DNA of 64,000 nt from Cotesia glomerata (GCF_020080835.1 NW_025401775.1:1-64000), one strand, 5' to 3'; counted from the stretch's first letter, positions 36,396 to 49,163 are shown. The notes: generated from the sequence alone by a model not told the origin. Numbers and translations: made by a program.

Positions 36396-36840
36396 CAGGC
36401 TGGCTCTATCTCAATTAAATTAATTAATTATACCGCTAAAAATTGTGCTGTGTTAAGTGAAGTGTAATACCGCTAGGAAAGGTCGAGTGTCAGGAGCATC
36501 GCAGAACACATCGGGTGCTGCTCCTGATAGTCATTCGTACACCGGTACGCTGAACTTTCCGTTTATTAAGACTGAAAACTCGACTTCGGGCCTTAAATAA
36601 CCTCGCTATGGAGAATTACACAAGATAGTTGAAAAATACAATTTGTGCTTCAACTTTTGTGTTCCGCACCGCGCCGCAGATTGCAAGACCGCTCAAGATT
36701 GCCGAAAATGTGGTCAACGTCACCACATGTCCATCCATTTTGGATGCACCAACGAAACCAGCTTCACCGCAGTCTACATCTTCCGCACAGGCAACTAATC
36801 GTTCCCTTTAGACCGTTTACAACTTGAAATTAACTGTTGA
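36396..36840 (+). pseudogene. gag remnant with a zinc-knuckle piece
   Basis: Only short fragments of gag are left. Near 36660-36760 one frame reads CKTAQDCRKCGQRHHMSIHFGC, a nucleocapsid-type Cys/His cluster as found at the end of BEL gag proteins; the frame closes at about 36808. The rest of the expected gag, roughly 1.5 kb, is deleted. Capsid assembly would need a helper element. Confidence 0.55.
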
Positions 36841-39800
36841 TTATTTCAGATTCGCTTTCCGCTCAAGTTTTGCTAGCTACCGCTTTAGTCCAGGTCCACC
36901 CACATCATGGTAATCCAATCACCGCCAGAGTGTTGATTGATCAAGGTTCAGAGCTCTGATTTATGAGACAGTTGCTCTTCAAGAAGCTTGGACAACCGCT
37001 ACAGCGTGACATGGTCATGCTCAAGGGCATTGGCAATGTCTCCGCAGGAAGCTCACTAGGTGTGAGCACAATTGAGCTTCGTTCGCTGTGTACGACCGCA
37101 TCAATGCATGTCAGCATGCATATTCTACCAACACTGACGGTAGATCTTCCATCGTTCGTGATCGCTGATCCGAAATGGCCGCATCTTGAGAATCTCAAGC
37201 TCGCTGACCCGCAGTATCTACAGCCACGTCCTGTAGATATTATTCTAGGTGCATCACCAGCCGCACAGATCATGAACGCAGAGATTCAACGAGGACCTCG
37301 CAATGCTCCTATTGCACAATCCACCACGCTTGGTTGGATTGTCTATGGAGCTGTCACCGCTAAACACGCTTCAACATCACACGCAGCACTACATGCGTCA
37401 GTAGATACTGAATTACAAGACGCTATCGCTAAGTTTTGGGAACAGGAAGAAGTTCCATCAGGAAATTCACCGCTCAACACCGCTGAAGAAGACGAATGTG
37501 AAATTCACTTTCGTCAAACGCATTATCGACAGCCTGATGGACGCTACGTAGTGAGATTACCGCTTAAGGCCCTTGAGAGTCAACTTGGCGACTCTATCAA
37601 CGCAGCTATGGGGTCACTCCGCAGATTAATAACTCGCTTGTCGCGAGAAAGAGAATATTCTAACATGTATCGTGCATTTATGGCAGAATACATTCAACTA
37701 GGACACATGGTACGAGTACCAGTCAACGAATTGCCCGCAAATGCTTACTTCTTGCCTCACCATGGGGTATTGAAGCTTGATAGTGCCACTACGAAGCTCC
37801 GCACAGTGTTCAATGGTTCCTGTGCAACATCTACAGGAATTTCATTGAACGACATTCTCCACGCAGGACCCAAAACGCAAATTGACATTTTTGATGTGAT
37901 GTTGAGAATCCGTTGCAGCAGGATTCTATTCGCTACTGACATCACCAAGATGTTCAGACAGATTGAGGTCGACTCGCTTGATTGGCCGCTTCAGTGCATT
38001 CTCTGGATAGATGAGAATGACTTAATAGACGCTTACTGTCTCAAGACAGTCACATACGGAACCGCTAGTGCACCTTTTGACACAGAACGTGTGCTTATCC
38101 AACTAGTAAAGGATGAAGGACACCGCTTTCCGCTAGCTGTTGCTCTAATGTTGAAAACACGCTACGTAGATGACATCTACGGTGGAGCAGACAACGAAGA
38201 AGACGCTATCAAGGCTGCAGTACAAACAAAAGCTCTGTGTGCAGCAGGCTGCTTCCCGCTTGCCAAATGGGCTAGCAATAGCCCACGGTTACTGGCTGAA
38301 GTCGCTCCAGAAAAGCAGCTGGATACACCGCTTAAAGAAATCAGTGATGCACCAGTAAAAGTCCTAGGCATGTACTGGAATTCACGCACTGACGCTCTCC
38401 AGTTCAAGTACACGCTACCGCCAGAGACGCCCAAGACAAAAAGAGCTATTTTGTCTGAAATCGCTAAGCTGTATGATCCGCTAGGACTTCTCGCACCAAT
38501 AGTCGTCAAAGCCAAAATCTTTATGCAAAATCTGTGGCTAGATAGAGTGTCATGGGATGAACAATTGTCACCATCACTCATTCACAAATGGACTGGATAC
38601 CGCGAGGATCTTCGAAACATCGAATCCATCCGCATTCCACGCTGGAATAATATAGCACCTGGAGCAACTATGGAATTGCACGGGTTCTCAGACGCTTCGC
38701 AAAACGCTATGGCTGCCGCTGTTTATTTGAGAGTCACTGACGCTGATGGGAACACAAAGGTCTCACTTCTGTGTTCAAAAACGCAAGTAGCACCGCTGAA
38801 GACCATGACAATCCCACGCTTGGAATTATCTGCCGCATGGTTGCTAACACAACTGATACTTCATGTTAAAGAAGTTCAGTCGCTTGAAAATGTCAGGATC
38901 AATCTCTGGACTGACTCCGCCGTGACTCTCGCATGGATTAAAAGTCCAGCAATCCGCTGGAAGACATTCGTCCGCAATAGAGTGGGAAAAATCCAAGAAA
39001 CGCTTCGAGATGTCTCCTGGAAATTTATTCCAGGAAAACAAAACCCCGCTGACTGCGCTTCAAGAGGTATACCTACGTTAAAACTGAAACAACACGCTCT
39101 CTGGTGGCATGGACCAACTTGGATTCATGAACCAGAATCCTCTTGGCCCACTCTGGAGCCTCCAACCGACAACGCAACGCATCGAGAAGAACGCCAAGGT
39201 CTGACACTAGTAACTTGGAAAGCAGAAAATTGCCTGCTCTAACAATTACTGTCGCATTACACGCAGCTATTTCCACTGCTACGGAAGCTTAGCATCTGGC
39301 ATCGTGCCATCGACTGCTTTAAAAGAGTTCCACAATCTTCGCTGGCCTACCCGCTTACTCCATCAGACCTGGAGCGCGCTAAATTGACCTTGATTAAGTT
39401 CACTCAAGGACAATACTTCGCTAGAGAGATTCACACGCTACAAGATGGTGATGGTCTGCCTAAAAATAACAGCATCACTAAGCTGACTCCGTTCATCGAC
39501 CATCAGGGGGTCCTGAGAGTCGGTGGCCGCTTGAAAAACGCATTGCTGGACCCAGAAGAGAGGCATCCAGCGATTCTACCGCGACAATCACCGCTTACAT
39601 CAATTTTGATTGATGATTCGCACTGCAAAACGCTTCACGGAGGTACTCAGCTTACGCTCGCTGACTTACGCAAGAGTGTCTGGATCATTGGAGGCCGTGT
39701 TCCAGTCAGATCATTTATTTTACGCTGCGTTATCTGCACGAGATACCGTGGAGAACGCGCTCAACAGTTGATGGGTCAACTACCCGCCGCACGAGTACAG

Positions 39801-40775
39801 CCAACTCGAGCCTTCTTGCATACAGGACTCGACTACGCTGGACCTATCACGCTGAAAACGTTTCAAGGACGTGGAGCAAAAACATACAAAGGCTGGATTG
39901 CAGTCTTTGTATGCATGTTCAGTTCAGCTGTACATTTAGAGCTAGTAACTGACTACACCGCTGCCGCTTTCATCGCCGCTTATCGCCGCTTCACTAGTCG
40001 CCGAGGTATCTGCCACACGCTATATTCAGACTGTGGAACCAATTTTGTAGGAGCAGATAAAGAGCTGAAACGACTATTCGCTGCAGGATCCCGCACATAA
40101 CGAGAATTATCAACCTTGATCGCTCAAGATGGCACGAACTGGAAATTCAATCCGCCTGGAGCTCCACATTTTGGAGGAAAATGGGAAGCCGCTGTGAAAT
40201 CTATCAAATTTCACCTTCGAAGAACAATCGGAGACTCGCTGTTGACGCTTGAGCAATATTCAACGCTACTGGCTCAAATTGAAGCCATATTGAATTCCAG
40301 ACCGCTCACACCGCTGAATGAAGATCCTGCTGACCTGGCTGTACTGACTCCAGGTCACTTCTTAATCGGACAGTCACTGACCGCTATCCCAGAGCCATCG
40401 CTGACAGATTTACAACCTGCTCGGCTCTCGCACTGGGAACAAGTCCAGCAAATGGTTCAACATTTCTGGAAACGCTACTACCAGGACTGCATCCACCGCT
40501 ACCAGGCCATTTCAAAGTGGCATCATCGACGCAACCAGATCAAGGTGGGTTCAGTTGTACTGATCACCACTGAGGATCTCCCGCCAACCAAGTGGCCATT
40601 AGCCAAAGTAATTGCTGTCCATCCAGGTGAAGATGGACAAATCCGCGTAGTAACTGTTAAGACAGTTAACACAGAGCTGGTACGTCCAATTACAAAGCTC
40701 TGTGTCCTGCCGCTAACGCACGAAGAAGATGATCTTGTCGACGCAGCCGCCAACCCGGGGGAGAATGTTCAGTGA
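36840..40775 (+). pseudogene. pol: BEL pol: protease, reverse transcriptase, RNase H, integrase
   Basis: One reading frame interrupted by TGA 36957-36959, TAA 39240-39242 and TAA 40098-40100. Order: A17-type aspartic protease (VLIDQGSE at 36930-36956, cut by the first stop); DUF1758-like segment; reverse transcriptase with FATDITKMFRQIEV near 37930 and catalytic YVDD at 38164-38175; RNase H-like part starting LHGFSDAS near 38680; integrase zinc region (H-H-C-C, ending LRCVICTRYRG near 39725); integrase core with DYAGPI near 39835, YSDCGTNF near 40030 and the catalytic Glu in GGKWEAAVKS near 40180. All catalytic motifs remain, so inactivation rests on the three stops and the lost gag. Ends just before the polypurine tract. 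Confidence 0.93.
40751..40765 (+). promoter_or_regulatory. Polypurine tract
   Basis: GGGGGAGAA lies directly before the 3' LTR, the expected primer site for plus-strand DNA synthesis. Confidence 0.75.
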
Positions 40776-41409
40776 ACAAGGTCCAGTAGCGATTAACTCG
40801 CTCCTGGGGGACTCCCAAATTCAAGAGACGCACCTGTCCACCGCTAGTTCCCGCAAAAATCGAACCGCCAATAGAAAATCAGCCTCTCGATCACGCCATG
40901 AATCGACCGCTTTATTGGCTGATCGCTCCCGCTAGACATGCGCAATAGCCTTCTTCCCCAACTCAACGAGGAAGAAGACGGACTATTGTTATTATCTTTC
41001 GCTTCTACGCTTTCGCTGCATCAAGTCGCCATTAGTTTTTCTTTACTTTCGCTTTTCGTTAATAAACCGCATTTCGCTTATTTTATAATTTAAATTGCTT
41101 AAATTAACCGCTAATAATTCGCTTTAGTTTGTTATAGGTAATTTGTGTTAATAGTGCATTTATTTCACCGCTTTTTCAGTGCCGGCAAAGTGTTCAACCA
41201 CGTGTCAACCGGCTTCGCTTTTGCAAACCACGCTGTAATTTATAAATCCGCTTTTATCTTAACAATCCGCTATTAAATATATTAAATATTGAGTGTATTT
41301 AATGTAAATAAATTCCTAGTGTTATTTTTCATAATAATTTACGCGTTTTAATTGAGATATCCAGACCTAAACCTGATCCCCGCTTTTCCGCTCTTTCAGT
41401 AATTATTCA
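40766..41409 (+). repeat. BEL 3' LTR
   Basis: TGTTCAGTGAACAAGG ... CAGTAATTATTCA, 644 bp, the same length as the 5' LTR. By eye, six or so substitutions separate the two and no indel was seen. Confidence 0.95.
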
Positions 41410-41650
41410 TCTTGAATAAATTTCTCGACTAACTAAATATTTTATACAGTTTATTGTTATTTTAAACGTAATTGATAAACGAAAGGCTTCTACACAGATA
41501 CAGTTGCTTAAAAAAATAGAAGTAAACACAAAAGTTGTCATATTTACCAAGTTTTTCAATTGCTATTAAATAATAACAAAAAAAAATTTTCTTTTTGTTG
41601 AAATGAATAATTTAATTGAAAAAAAAAAAAAAATTTTATACATTACTTAC

Positions 41651-41850
41651 CATTTTTGGTTAATCAGGCCTATTGAATCTCGTTTATAGCATGTATTTGC
41701 ATATGATATAGATATATAAAATAAAATAATGGAAAAAGTGGAAGTATGCAACTCTACGGCAACGTGAATATAAAAGTGAAAATTTTGTACCGAGTAAATA
41801 ATTTTTAGACACGACCATCCTAACTTCTGTCAACATTACTCTACTTTTTA
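41651..41850 (-). CDS. Likely first exon of the DUF4806-like gene (ATG at the donor site)
   Basis: On the minus strand CCAAAAATG is followed immediately by a consensus donor GTAAGTAATG (41650-41641). Joining this ATG to the acceptor at 35640 gives M-S-I-N-M-F-P-S-S, in frame with the main exon. The intron is 6.0 kb, of which 5.7 kb is the BEL element, so the original intron was about 0.33 kb. The 5' end of the exon is not known; the end given is nominal. Confidence 0.45.
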
Positions 41851-42959
41851 CAGGTTAAAATAGTAAAAATAATAGTTATAATCTTGATATAGTTATACTT
41901 TAAGGTAATAAATAATAAAATACTGTCAAGTATAGAAATAGAATTTCATTATTAAAAAAAAAAAATAAAACAAATACATAATAACAAAAAATAATAATTT
42001 AGCTATTACCAGAAAAATCTTACAAGGTCTTCACATTGAAAGTAAAGTTTGTGATAAAAAAGTCACTATCAGATCAGTTTTACGACGAAAGAATTAGTAC
42101 GATAAAGGTTCAAAAGTCAGTGATATAACGACAGTAGTTATTATATGTAAACAATGAGAAGAGAGGTATTGTTTAGGTTACTGTCTTATTGTAGAGGGCT
42201 ACCCGGCAAGCTTCAGATAATTAATAAAAATAAAAAGGATTGCCAAATAAAAAAGAACGCTTGTATAGTTTTGGCGCTAGTTTAAAATTTTTTCATGTTT
42301 TTTCTAATTAATTTTAAATTTTTACTAAATTCCATTTATATGTAGCTGTAAATTTTATTTTTTATTTTATATTTGACTTGTAATCGCTTTTGTTTCAAGA
42401 TTAAATATAAACATCAATTTTTTTGTTACTTGTAAATACTCGGGAACGAAATCCCGCCTATACCGATGAAAATGGAATGGACTTCACGGCAAAGCGTTCT
42501 GTCGTAGTTACGTGCTTTTCATACTTCCACCACTCCTGTTTGACGGCTGTTTTCACTACTACATTCTAACTCGCATCTACCTACATCGCTGTGCGCAGAG
42601 AGTAAGTGCAGAGTACACACGATACATTACAATAAAGTGCATAGTATATTAAACTGCTCACCTAACAAACAACTTACCAAGTTTACATTTGGTCAAGACG
42701 ATAATAATAAAATATAACCTATTTGGATGAAAGTAAGTTAATAAATCATTACATTTTATTTTTATTTAGGATTTTTTTCTAATTTATGAAGTCTATTGAT
42801 TTTCAGTAAGGTTAACACATTAATTTATTACTGCTCCAAGGCTTATCAATCAAATACGTTATTCGGTGAGTCGCTTACAATTATTTTGTATTGATTATAG
42901 TTTAATTGTATTTTTTTAAGTTTTATATATCTACAATTGATTAATTGGAATATTATAAA
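41851..42959. other. Non-coding; upstream region of the DUF4806-like and CACTA-like genes
   Basis: No open frame of note. On the plus strand there are consensus-like splice sites before the CACTA-like start: a donor GTAAGTTAAT at about 42730, an acceptor TTGATTTTCAG at about 42807 and a donor GTGAGTCG at about 42866. A spliced leader for that gene is therefore possible. Divergent promoters would lie around 41850-42600. Confidence 0.3.
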
Positions 42960-45038
42960 ATGCATCGAGCAAAATCAAAAAAATTCAAAGATTTAAGTAG
43001 GCGTCAGCAATTGCGTAGAATAGAAATAAAAAAATTATTGATTAATCAAGTACCAAAAATTAATATACCAATAATTGCCCAAACTTCATCTGTAAATTTA
43101 GCTTCAGTTCATGTGGATAATTTAAATAATCCTACGGTTGATGCTAATTTTGAATTAAGAAATATTGTTCAAGAGACAAATTGCCAAGCATCTATTATTA
43201 CAAATAAACCAACACATTCCCAGCCCTCCACTTCTTTGAACTCAAATTATATTCATGGAGAAAATTTAAATGGTCCCGTAATAAATCAAAATTCTAAAAT
43301 GAAGAACGTCGCTCAATGCCGAGAGTCGATAGTCCGGTCTTCTGAGTATCGCCAATCCGTTAGTAATATTAACAATAATAGTAATAATGATTGTATCAAT
43401 AGTAATTATATCAATGCAAATGATAGACTCTTTTATCATAGTAATCATAATGTCTGCTCCAATAAAAATAATAGTCAAGTCAACATTAATAATCAACTAA
43501 AGTCTGATTTAACTAAATGTTTTATTAAAAATAATATTAATAGCGTTCAAGGCGATAGTATATTAAAAATCCTCAATAGACACCATTGTTTTCAAAATTT
43601 ACCGAAAACTACTCTCACGCTACTAGCTACTCCTAAAGAGAAAGTAACTGTTTTTCAAATGGAGCCTGGCGAAAATGTACACATAGGAATTAGTAATTCC
43701 CTTTAGGAAATATTATTAGATTATAATTGTCATGAACTTCCTAATCCATTAATTTTTGATATCAGCACAGATGGTGCATCAGCAGATAATCAGCAATCCT
43801 ATCAATATTGGCCTTTACAAATTAGAGTTACAAATTTACCGAAAAGTCTACCTGTTATTGTAGGATTATACCGCGGTAAGATTAAGCCAAATAATTGTGA
43901 AAATTTTTTTCAATATTTAGTTGAAGATTTCAAAGATATTATGAGTAAGGGAGGGATTCCTTTTCAGAATAAAATTTTTCCTTTTCAGCTCCGTAATTTT
44001 ATTGGCGATGCGCCCGCTAGGGCTTTTGTTATGAATCATTATGGCCCCATGTCTAAAAATCCTTGTTCAAAATGTAAAGTGACCGGAACTTACTTTCAAA
44101 ATCGTATGTGTTTTCTTGGTATCAATCATGCTCCACGAACTGATGATGAATATAAAAATCGTACAGATATAAATCATCATAAGTCCGGGACCTCAGCTTT
44201 AATAAAATTGAGTATTAATGAAGTATCAAATGTTCCTTTCGATTATATGCATCTCGTATTGTTAGGAGTAATGAAAAGACTATTTGATGCTTGGATAACC
44301 GGTAAATTTCCGGGTTTCGCAAAACTAGATGACCAATCCCTACATATATTAGATTCACGATTAAAGTCATTAGATCAATGGTGTCCTGTAGAATTAGCTC
44401 GACGACCGGGGTCGATTTTCCGATATATTCATTACAAAGCAACAGAACTTCGGCATTTTCTTCTCTATGCAGGACCTTGCGTTTTGCATGGTGTCATTCC
44501 GGAAAATTATTATACTCATTTCTTATTATTACATGTATCTATTCGTATTCTAGTTTCTCCGGTTATTCATAATGAACAATTAACATTTACTGAAAATGCA
44601 CTTAAATCTTTTGTTATACTGGCAGAAACATTGTATGGTAAATCATTCTTAAGCTACAACAGTCATGGATTATTACATTTAGTCGACGATGTACGCAGAT
44701 TTGGACCTTTAGATTTATTTTCTGCATTCACTTACGAAAATAACATGCCTGTCTTGGAAAATCTCATTCATAGTCATAATCGTCCACTACAACAGTTTGC
44801 TCTAAGATCTGAAGAGAGAAATAAAAATAATTTTAAACAAAATCGACGACCTGTTAACGTATTAAAAGCTTGGGGACATCATGAGAAAGGCCCGATTCCT
44901 TCTAATTTACAATCTAACCAGTTAGTTCAATTTTCGAAAATTAAACAAAATTCTGTAACATTATCTAACGATCAACCAAACAACTGTTGTATTTTAACTG
45001 GTGGCTCTGTTTGTATTATTAACAATATATTACTCTAT
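42960..45038 (+). pseudogene. CACTA/EnSpm-like transposase gene, 3' truncated
   Basis: Start chosen at MHRAKSKKFKDLSRRQQLRRIE, matching the short basic N-terminus of this family. A low-complexity Asn-rich linker follows (about residues 60-215). The conserved part includes FDISTDGASADNQQSYQYWPLQ (43755-43820), IVGLYRGKIKPNNCENF, FIGDAPARAFVMNHYG, CSKCKVTG and YDYMHLVLLGVMKRLFDAW (44243 onward), then YTHFLLLHVSIRILVSP. This arrangement is what I know from insect EnSpm/CACTA-like transposases. A TAG at 43704-43706 interrupts the single frame. The 3' part is cut at 45038, where DNA transposon A begins, and the apparent frame runs on 30 codons into that insert. Inactive. Confidence 0.65.
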
Positions 45039-48000
45039 GGGTCATTCCACGTCAAATCGACCAATAGTTGGACTCGACCCCTTTCGATTTGGATAAATTT
45101 TGGTCAGAAGTTTTCTTTTATCCTATAACGAAGTTCTGCCAAAGGAAAAAAATTAAAAAAATTTTTTTCAAAAGTTATGCAAAATCCAAAATTTCACTAT
45201 TTTCCATATTTTTTAAATTTATGTTTCAAAAATCTCGAAAACTATTGCAATTAAAAAACTCGCTTATGGTAAACTTCAAAGGGGATACTTGGGGCTATTA
45301 AAAAAAAAAATTTCCAAAAAAAAATTTTGAAAAATCTCCAATTTGTGAAATTTTGAATTTTTGAAAATTGTCAAAATTGACCGTCGACAATAAATTTTTG
45401 GCTCAAATTTTTTTGTGTACTACCTTGTACCAATCTTAAAAGATCCTGAAATTTTTGGAATTGTGTTTTTTGTTTTTTCAAAAATATGAATTTTTGAAAT
45501 TTGTTAAAAAAAAATTTTTTCTTAAATTTTTTTTTATTCAGTTTGGTAAATCGCGTCATTTTGATATTTTGAACAGTTGAAATTTCATTTAGTGGCATAA
45601 TGATGAGAAAAAAAACATTAATGACATTTTTTGGGATCATTTTCAAAATAAAACTCGTACAAAAAATGATACTGACACCTGTATTATCATTTGATGTTAA
45701 AGTAGAAGAAGTGGTGACATCTGTGGCGTGACGTTTGAATCTTTACGTGTAAGATCAAGTTAACCTTTCTGATTTTTATTTCGAAGACAGTCATCATTCT
45801 AAGTAAGTGTCTAGAAATAACTCTTTCTTCAAATTCTAAACTTATAACAATTATCTTATCAAGTGTTTAATTTGAGGACATTATCTAGTTAAAATTTTGA
45901 GTGCAGAAAAAATAAGAGATTAGTGATGGAAAATAAAAAGTGTTCGATTGGATTATTTAAGAATGAAATATGCTCTGAAGAAAAATTTATTAATTGCAAA
46001 GATTTTTCTGACGAAGATCAGATTACTCTGAATTCTAGAAGTGGTACAGATGTTAGTTTTATTTGCTCTCAACATGACAAACAGTATCATATCAAATATA
46101 CTTCAAATCAAAAATCTTGTGCTGATCCCTTTAAACTTCATGACAGTATAGTTCGTAAATCTTTGAGACCAGTCAGTTTAAAATTGTTCGAACAGTGTAA
46201 GATTAGGTTACCTTCCATTATACCGGGAAGTAAACTATGCATTTCTTGTACTAAAAGAGTCTATAGTGAATTACCAGAACATCAAAATGAAGTTGAAATA
46301 TTTGAAAAAACTGTGAATGTCGAAGAAAGTCAACTAGTTGAGAGTGTCTCTGAAGATTCCGTTTCCAAATCATCAAAACCATCCGAAACACCTGACCAAG
46401 TAGGAACTCCAATATTAATTCAAAGCCTGGTGGACGAAAAAATGTCCTCTAATTTATCTGAGAACTTGCAGTTGTCAAATGTGACAACTTCAACATCTGA
46501 AATGTGCAGCTCAACCGGTGAAACTTTTACACCTACTGAAATACATCTAGATCGCCTTAATTCTATTGCCAAAATTTTTAATTTATCTCCTGTAAAAAAA
46601 AAAGATTTAGATCGATCAAAACATACGCTCAACGGAAATATCATGAGATGACATCGAAACTGCAATCATGCTTTGAACATCTTATGGAAAATGATTCTGA
46701 CACAATTAAAAATAAACAATTGAACATTGACGATACTCCTGAATTAACCGGAAAAGAAATAATAAATCAGCTAAAAGAAAAATTTAATAACTGCAGCAAA
46801 GTGAGTGAAAAATTACAGATTTTATCTGTTTTGCCTTTAAGTTGGTCAACAGAAAAAATTGTTGATGTTTTTGAAGCATCTACATACATGGTGAAAAAAG
46901 TAAAACAAAAAGTCAGTGAAGATGGCATTCTATTCACTCCACAAAGAAACAAAGGTCATTCATTATTAAAAACTACTGAAGAGAAAATTCAACAATTTTA
47001 TCGAAATCAAGATGTAAGTAGAGAGTTACCAGGTAAAAAAGAATTTAAATCTGTTCATGAGAATGGTCAACGGGTTCCAAAACAAAAACGGCTGATTTTG
47101 GGTAATTTAAATGAAATTTATCAATTGTTCAAGCAGAAATACCCATTTGAAAAAGTCAGTTTTTCAAAATTTGCTAGTCTGAGACCCCCTGAATGTGTTC
47201 TAGCAGGTTCATCTGGCACTCACGTAGTTTGTGTCTGTCTCATTCACGAAAATTTTAAACTGTCATTTCATGGTGCAAAACTTGACAAATTAAAATGTAG
47301 CGATGAAAGTCAACCGTTTTCTTCATATCGAGATTGCTTGAAAATGGTTATTTGTCCTCGGCCTACGAGTGACTGCTATTTGGGAACCTGTAGTAACTGT
47401 CCTGGCTCGACAAAATTAAGAAGAACGATCGAAAATATTTTCAATGATAACTTTGTAGATGAAATAACGTATAAACAATGGACTCAAGTAGATCGATGTT
47501 CTTTGGAAACGATTGTGAAATCAACTGATGATTTTCGTTGATAATTTGGTAGAATCTATTCCAAAATTCCTTCAGCATGATTTTGTTGCTCGTCAACAGG
47601 CTGAATTTTTCAAACTACGAAAAGAATCTCGAAGTTGGACAAGTACTTGTTGTTGCTGACTTCTCAGAAAATTACTCATTTTTACTTCAAAACAGTGTCC
47701 AAGGAGCTTATTGGAATAATAGTCAAGCGACAATCCATCCATTTGCTTGCTATTATAGATCCATTGATGAAAATGTCGACAATATAGTACCTCTAAATTT
47801 GATAATCATTTCAGACAACTTGACGCATAATACAACAGCAGTTTATAGTTTCCAGGAAGTACTGACATCGTTTCTGAAAAATAAAATCCCAGACATTTCT
47901 AAAATAATTTATTTTTCGGATGGTGCAGCATCTCAATATAAAAATCGGTACAATTTGCTGAACTTGCTGCATCATGAGGAAGATTTTCAAATACCAGCGG

Positions 48001-48623
48001 AATGGCATTATTTTGCAACTTCACATGGAAAAGGTCCAAGTGATGGTTTAGGCGGAACATTAAAACGGAAGGTTGACAGAGCCAACCTCCAATCTAAAGC
48101 TGACGACCAAATTCAAACACCTGATGAGCTATTCCAATGGGCAAAAGAAAATATCTACGAGTTCGTTGAAGAACCAGATATTAAAAGCAGGTAAAAATCT
48201 GAAATTTCTCTGTTAGTACTTTATCTATTTTAAGTTTGGGTTTAAAGATTTAAGTCATATTAACATTTTTCAGGTTAAGAAAAAGAAAAGGAGCAACAAC
48301 AGTAACTGAAGAATTGAAGAAAAAAAAATTTTCGTAACAGAATGTCAAGTAAACTTACACGTAAAAAGCCCTATTAAATAAATTAATAACCAATAATAAA
48401 CAAATATCATTAATGTTTTTTTTCTCATCATTATGCCACTAAATGAAATTTCAACTGTTCAAAATATCAAAATTACGCGATTTGCCAAACTGATTAAAAA
48501 AAAAAAAAAAAATTAAGAAAAAATTTTTTTTTAACAAATTTCAAAAATTCATATTTTTGAAAAAACAAAAAACACAGTTCCAAAAATTTCAGGATCTTTT
48601 AAGATTGGTACAAGGTAGTACAC
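45039..48623 (+). mobile_element. DNA transposon A (GGGTCATTCC ends), right end truncated
   Basis: The left end GGGTCATTCCACGTCAAATC begins inside the CACTA-like gene. Inner parts of the inverted ends pair clearly: 45414-45630 with 48412-48622. The outer right end is missing because an LTR starts at 48624. The element carries a transposase gene on the plus strand. Its terminus resembles that of element B at 50107 (GGGGTATTCCATGTCAAATC), as do the proteins. Confidence 0.8.
45923..48337 (+). pseudogene. Transposase gene of element A (SDGAASQYKN family), frameshifted
   Basis: The N-terminal part (45923-46651) has a Cys/His-rich zinc-binding-like region (ICSQH, SCADPF, CKIRLPS, CISCTKR). The frame changes at about 46648 to the middle part (46648-47541: RLILGNLNEIYQLF, FSKFASLRPPECVLAGSSGTH) and again at about 47540 to the presumed catalytic part (47577-48190: VVADFSENYSFL, IIISDNLTHNT, YFSDGAASQYKNRYN, HYFATSHGKGPSDGLGG). 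The Asp residues of these blocks are good candidates for a DDE/D centre. An intron of 83 bp (48191-48273, GT-AG) leads to a lysine-rich last exon ending TAA at 48335. Superfamily not named; 4-bp target duplication and ends suggest a Sola-like element, low certainty. Confidence 0.7.
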
Positions 48624-49163
48624 TGTATAAAACTTCAAATCTTATAAGATAAAAGATACTGGGACTTTGGTTCGTTTCTGTTTGTTCAATTTCAATAAAA
48701 AATACAAAAATTATTAACAAAAATAACACTATATATTTATTAACAAAAGTACACTAAATATTTCACTAATTTGATAGCGGATTGTTTAAATAAACGTAGA
48801 TAAGCAAAACACAGCGTGGTTATCAAAAGCGAAGCAGGTTAGCACGTGGTTAAGGCAAAAACCGCCGACACTGTAAAAAGCGGTAATTACTGCACGAAAA
48901 TGTTAATTTATCTGAAACACACTAAATTAATTAAAAGCAATCAGATTAAGCAAAAGAAAGTTATAATAGTAAGCAAAACGGCGATTTTATAGTATGAAAA
49001 AAAGATGGATGCGAAAAAGAAGAGTTGAAAATGCATTCAATCCGACAAAGCACACGAGAAGAGAGCGAGAGAGAGCGCTCCAATTCTCGGCCAGAGGGCC
49101 CCTGGTGCTCTGCAGGCGCCTGACCTGCCTCCAAGTGGAGAGGTAGAGAAGCCTCTAGTGGTT
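48624..49163 (-). mobile_element. Diverged BEL-type LTR fragment running into the gap
   Basis: It begins TGTATAAAAC, cutting the right inverted end of element A. Segments at 48770-48890 (GCGGATTGTTTAAATAAA, CACAGCGTGGTTA, GCACGTGG, GACACTGTAAAAAGCGG) align with the reverse complement of the BEL LTRs here but are clearly diverged, so this is a related family. The rest is lost in the N gap. Confidence 0.65.

Larger units (their letters stand above)
35733..41409 (+). mobile_element. Complete BEL/Pao LTR retrotransposon
   Basis: Two 644-bp LTRs enclose pol; perfect 5-bp target duplications TCTTG are at 35728-35732 and 41410-41414. The LTRs differ at about six positions by eye (for example GTTCGGTG versus GTTCAGTG; CACCAATAG versus CGCCAATAG), about 1%, indicating a young insertion. 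The gag region is mostly missing: only about 590 bp separate the 5' LTR from the protease. Pol has three in-frame stops. It lies in the intron of the DUF4806-like gene, in opposite orientation. A solo LTR of the same family is at 15627-16269. Confidence 0.95.

Noticed and set aside
36941..37273. Minus-strand frames across BEL pol (also 38177-38581, 40523-40753)
   Set aside because: Antisense shadows of pol, which has clear catalytic motifs on the plus strand.
45039..45128. C-terminal end of the CACTA-like frame
   Set aside because: It is read from the left end of element A, not from the CACTA-like gene.
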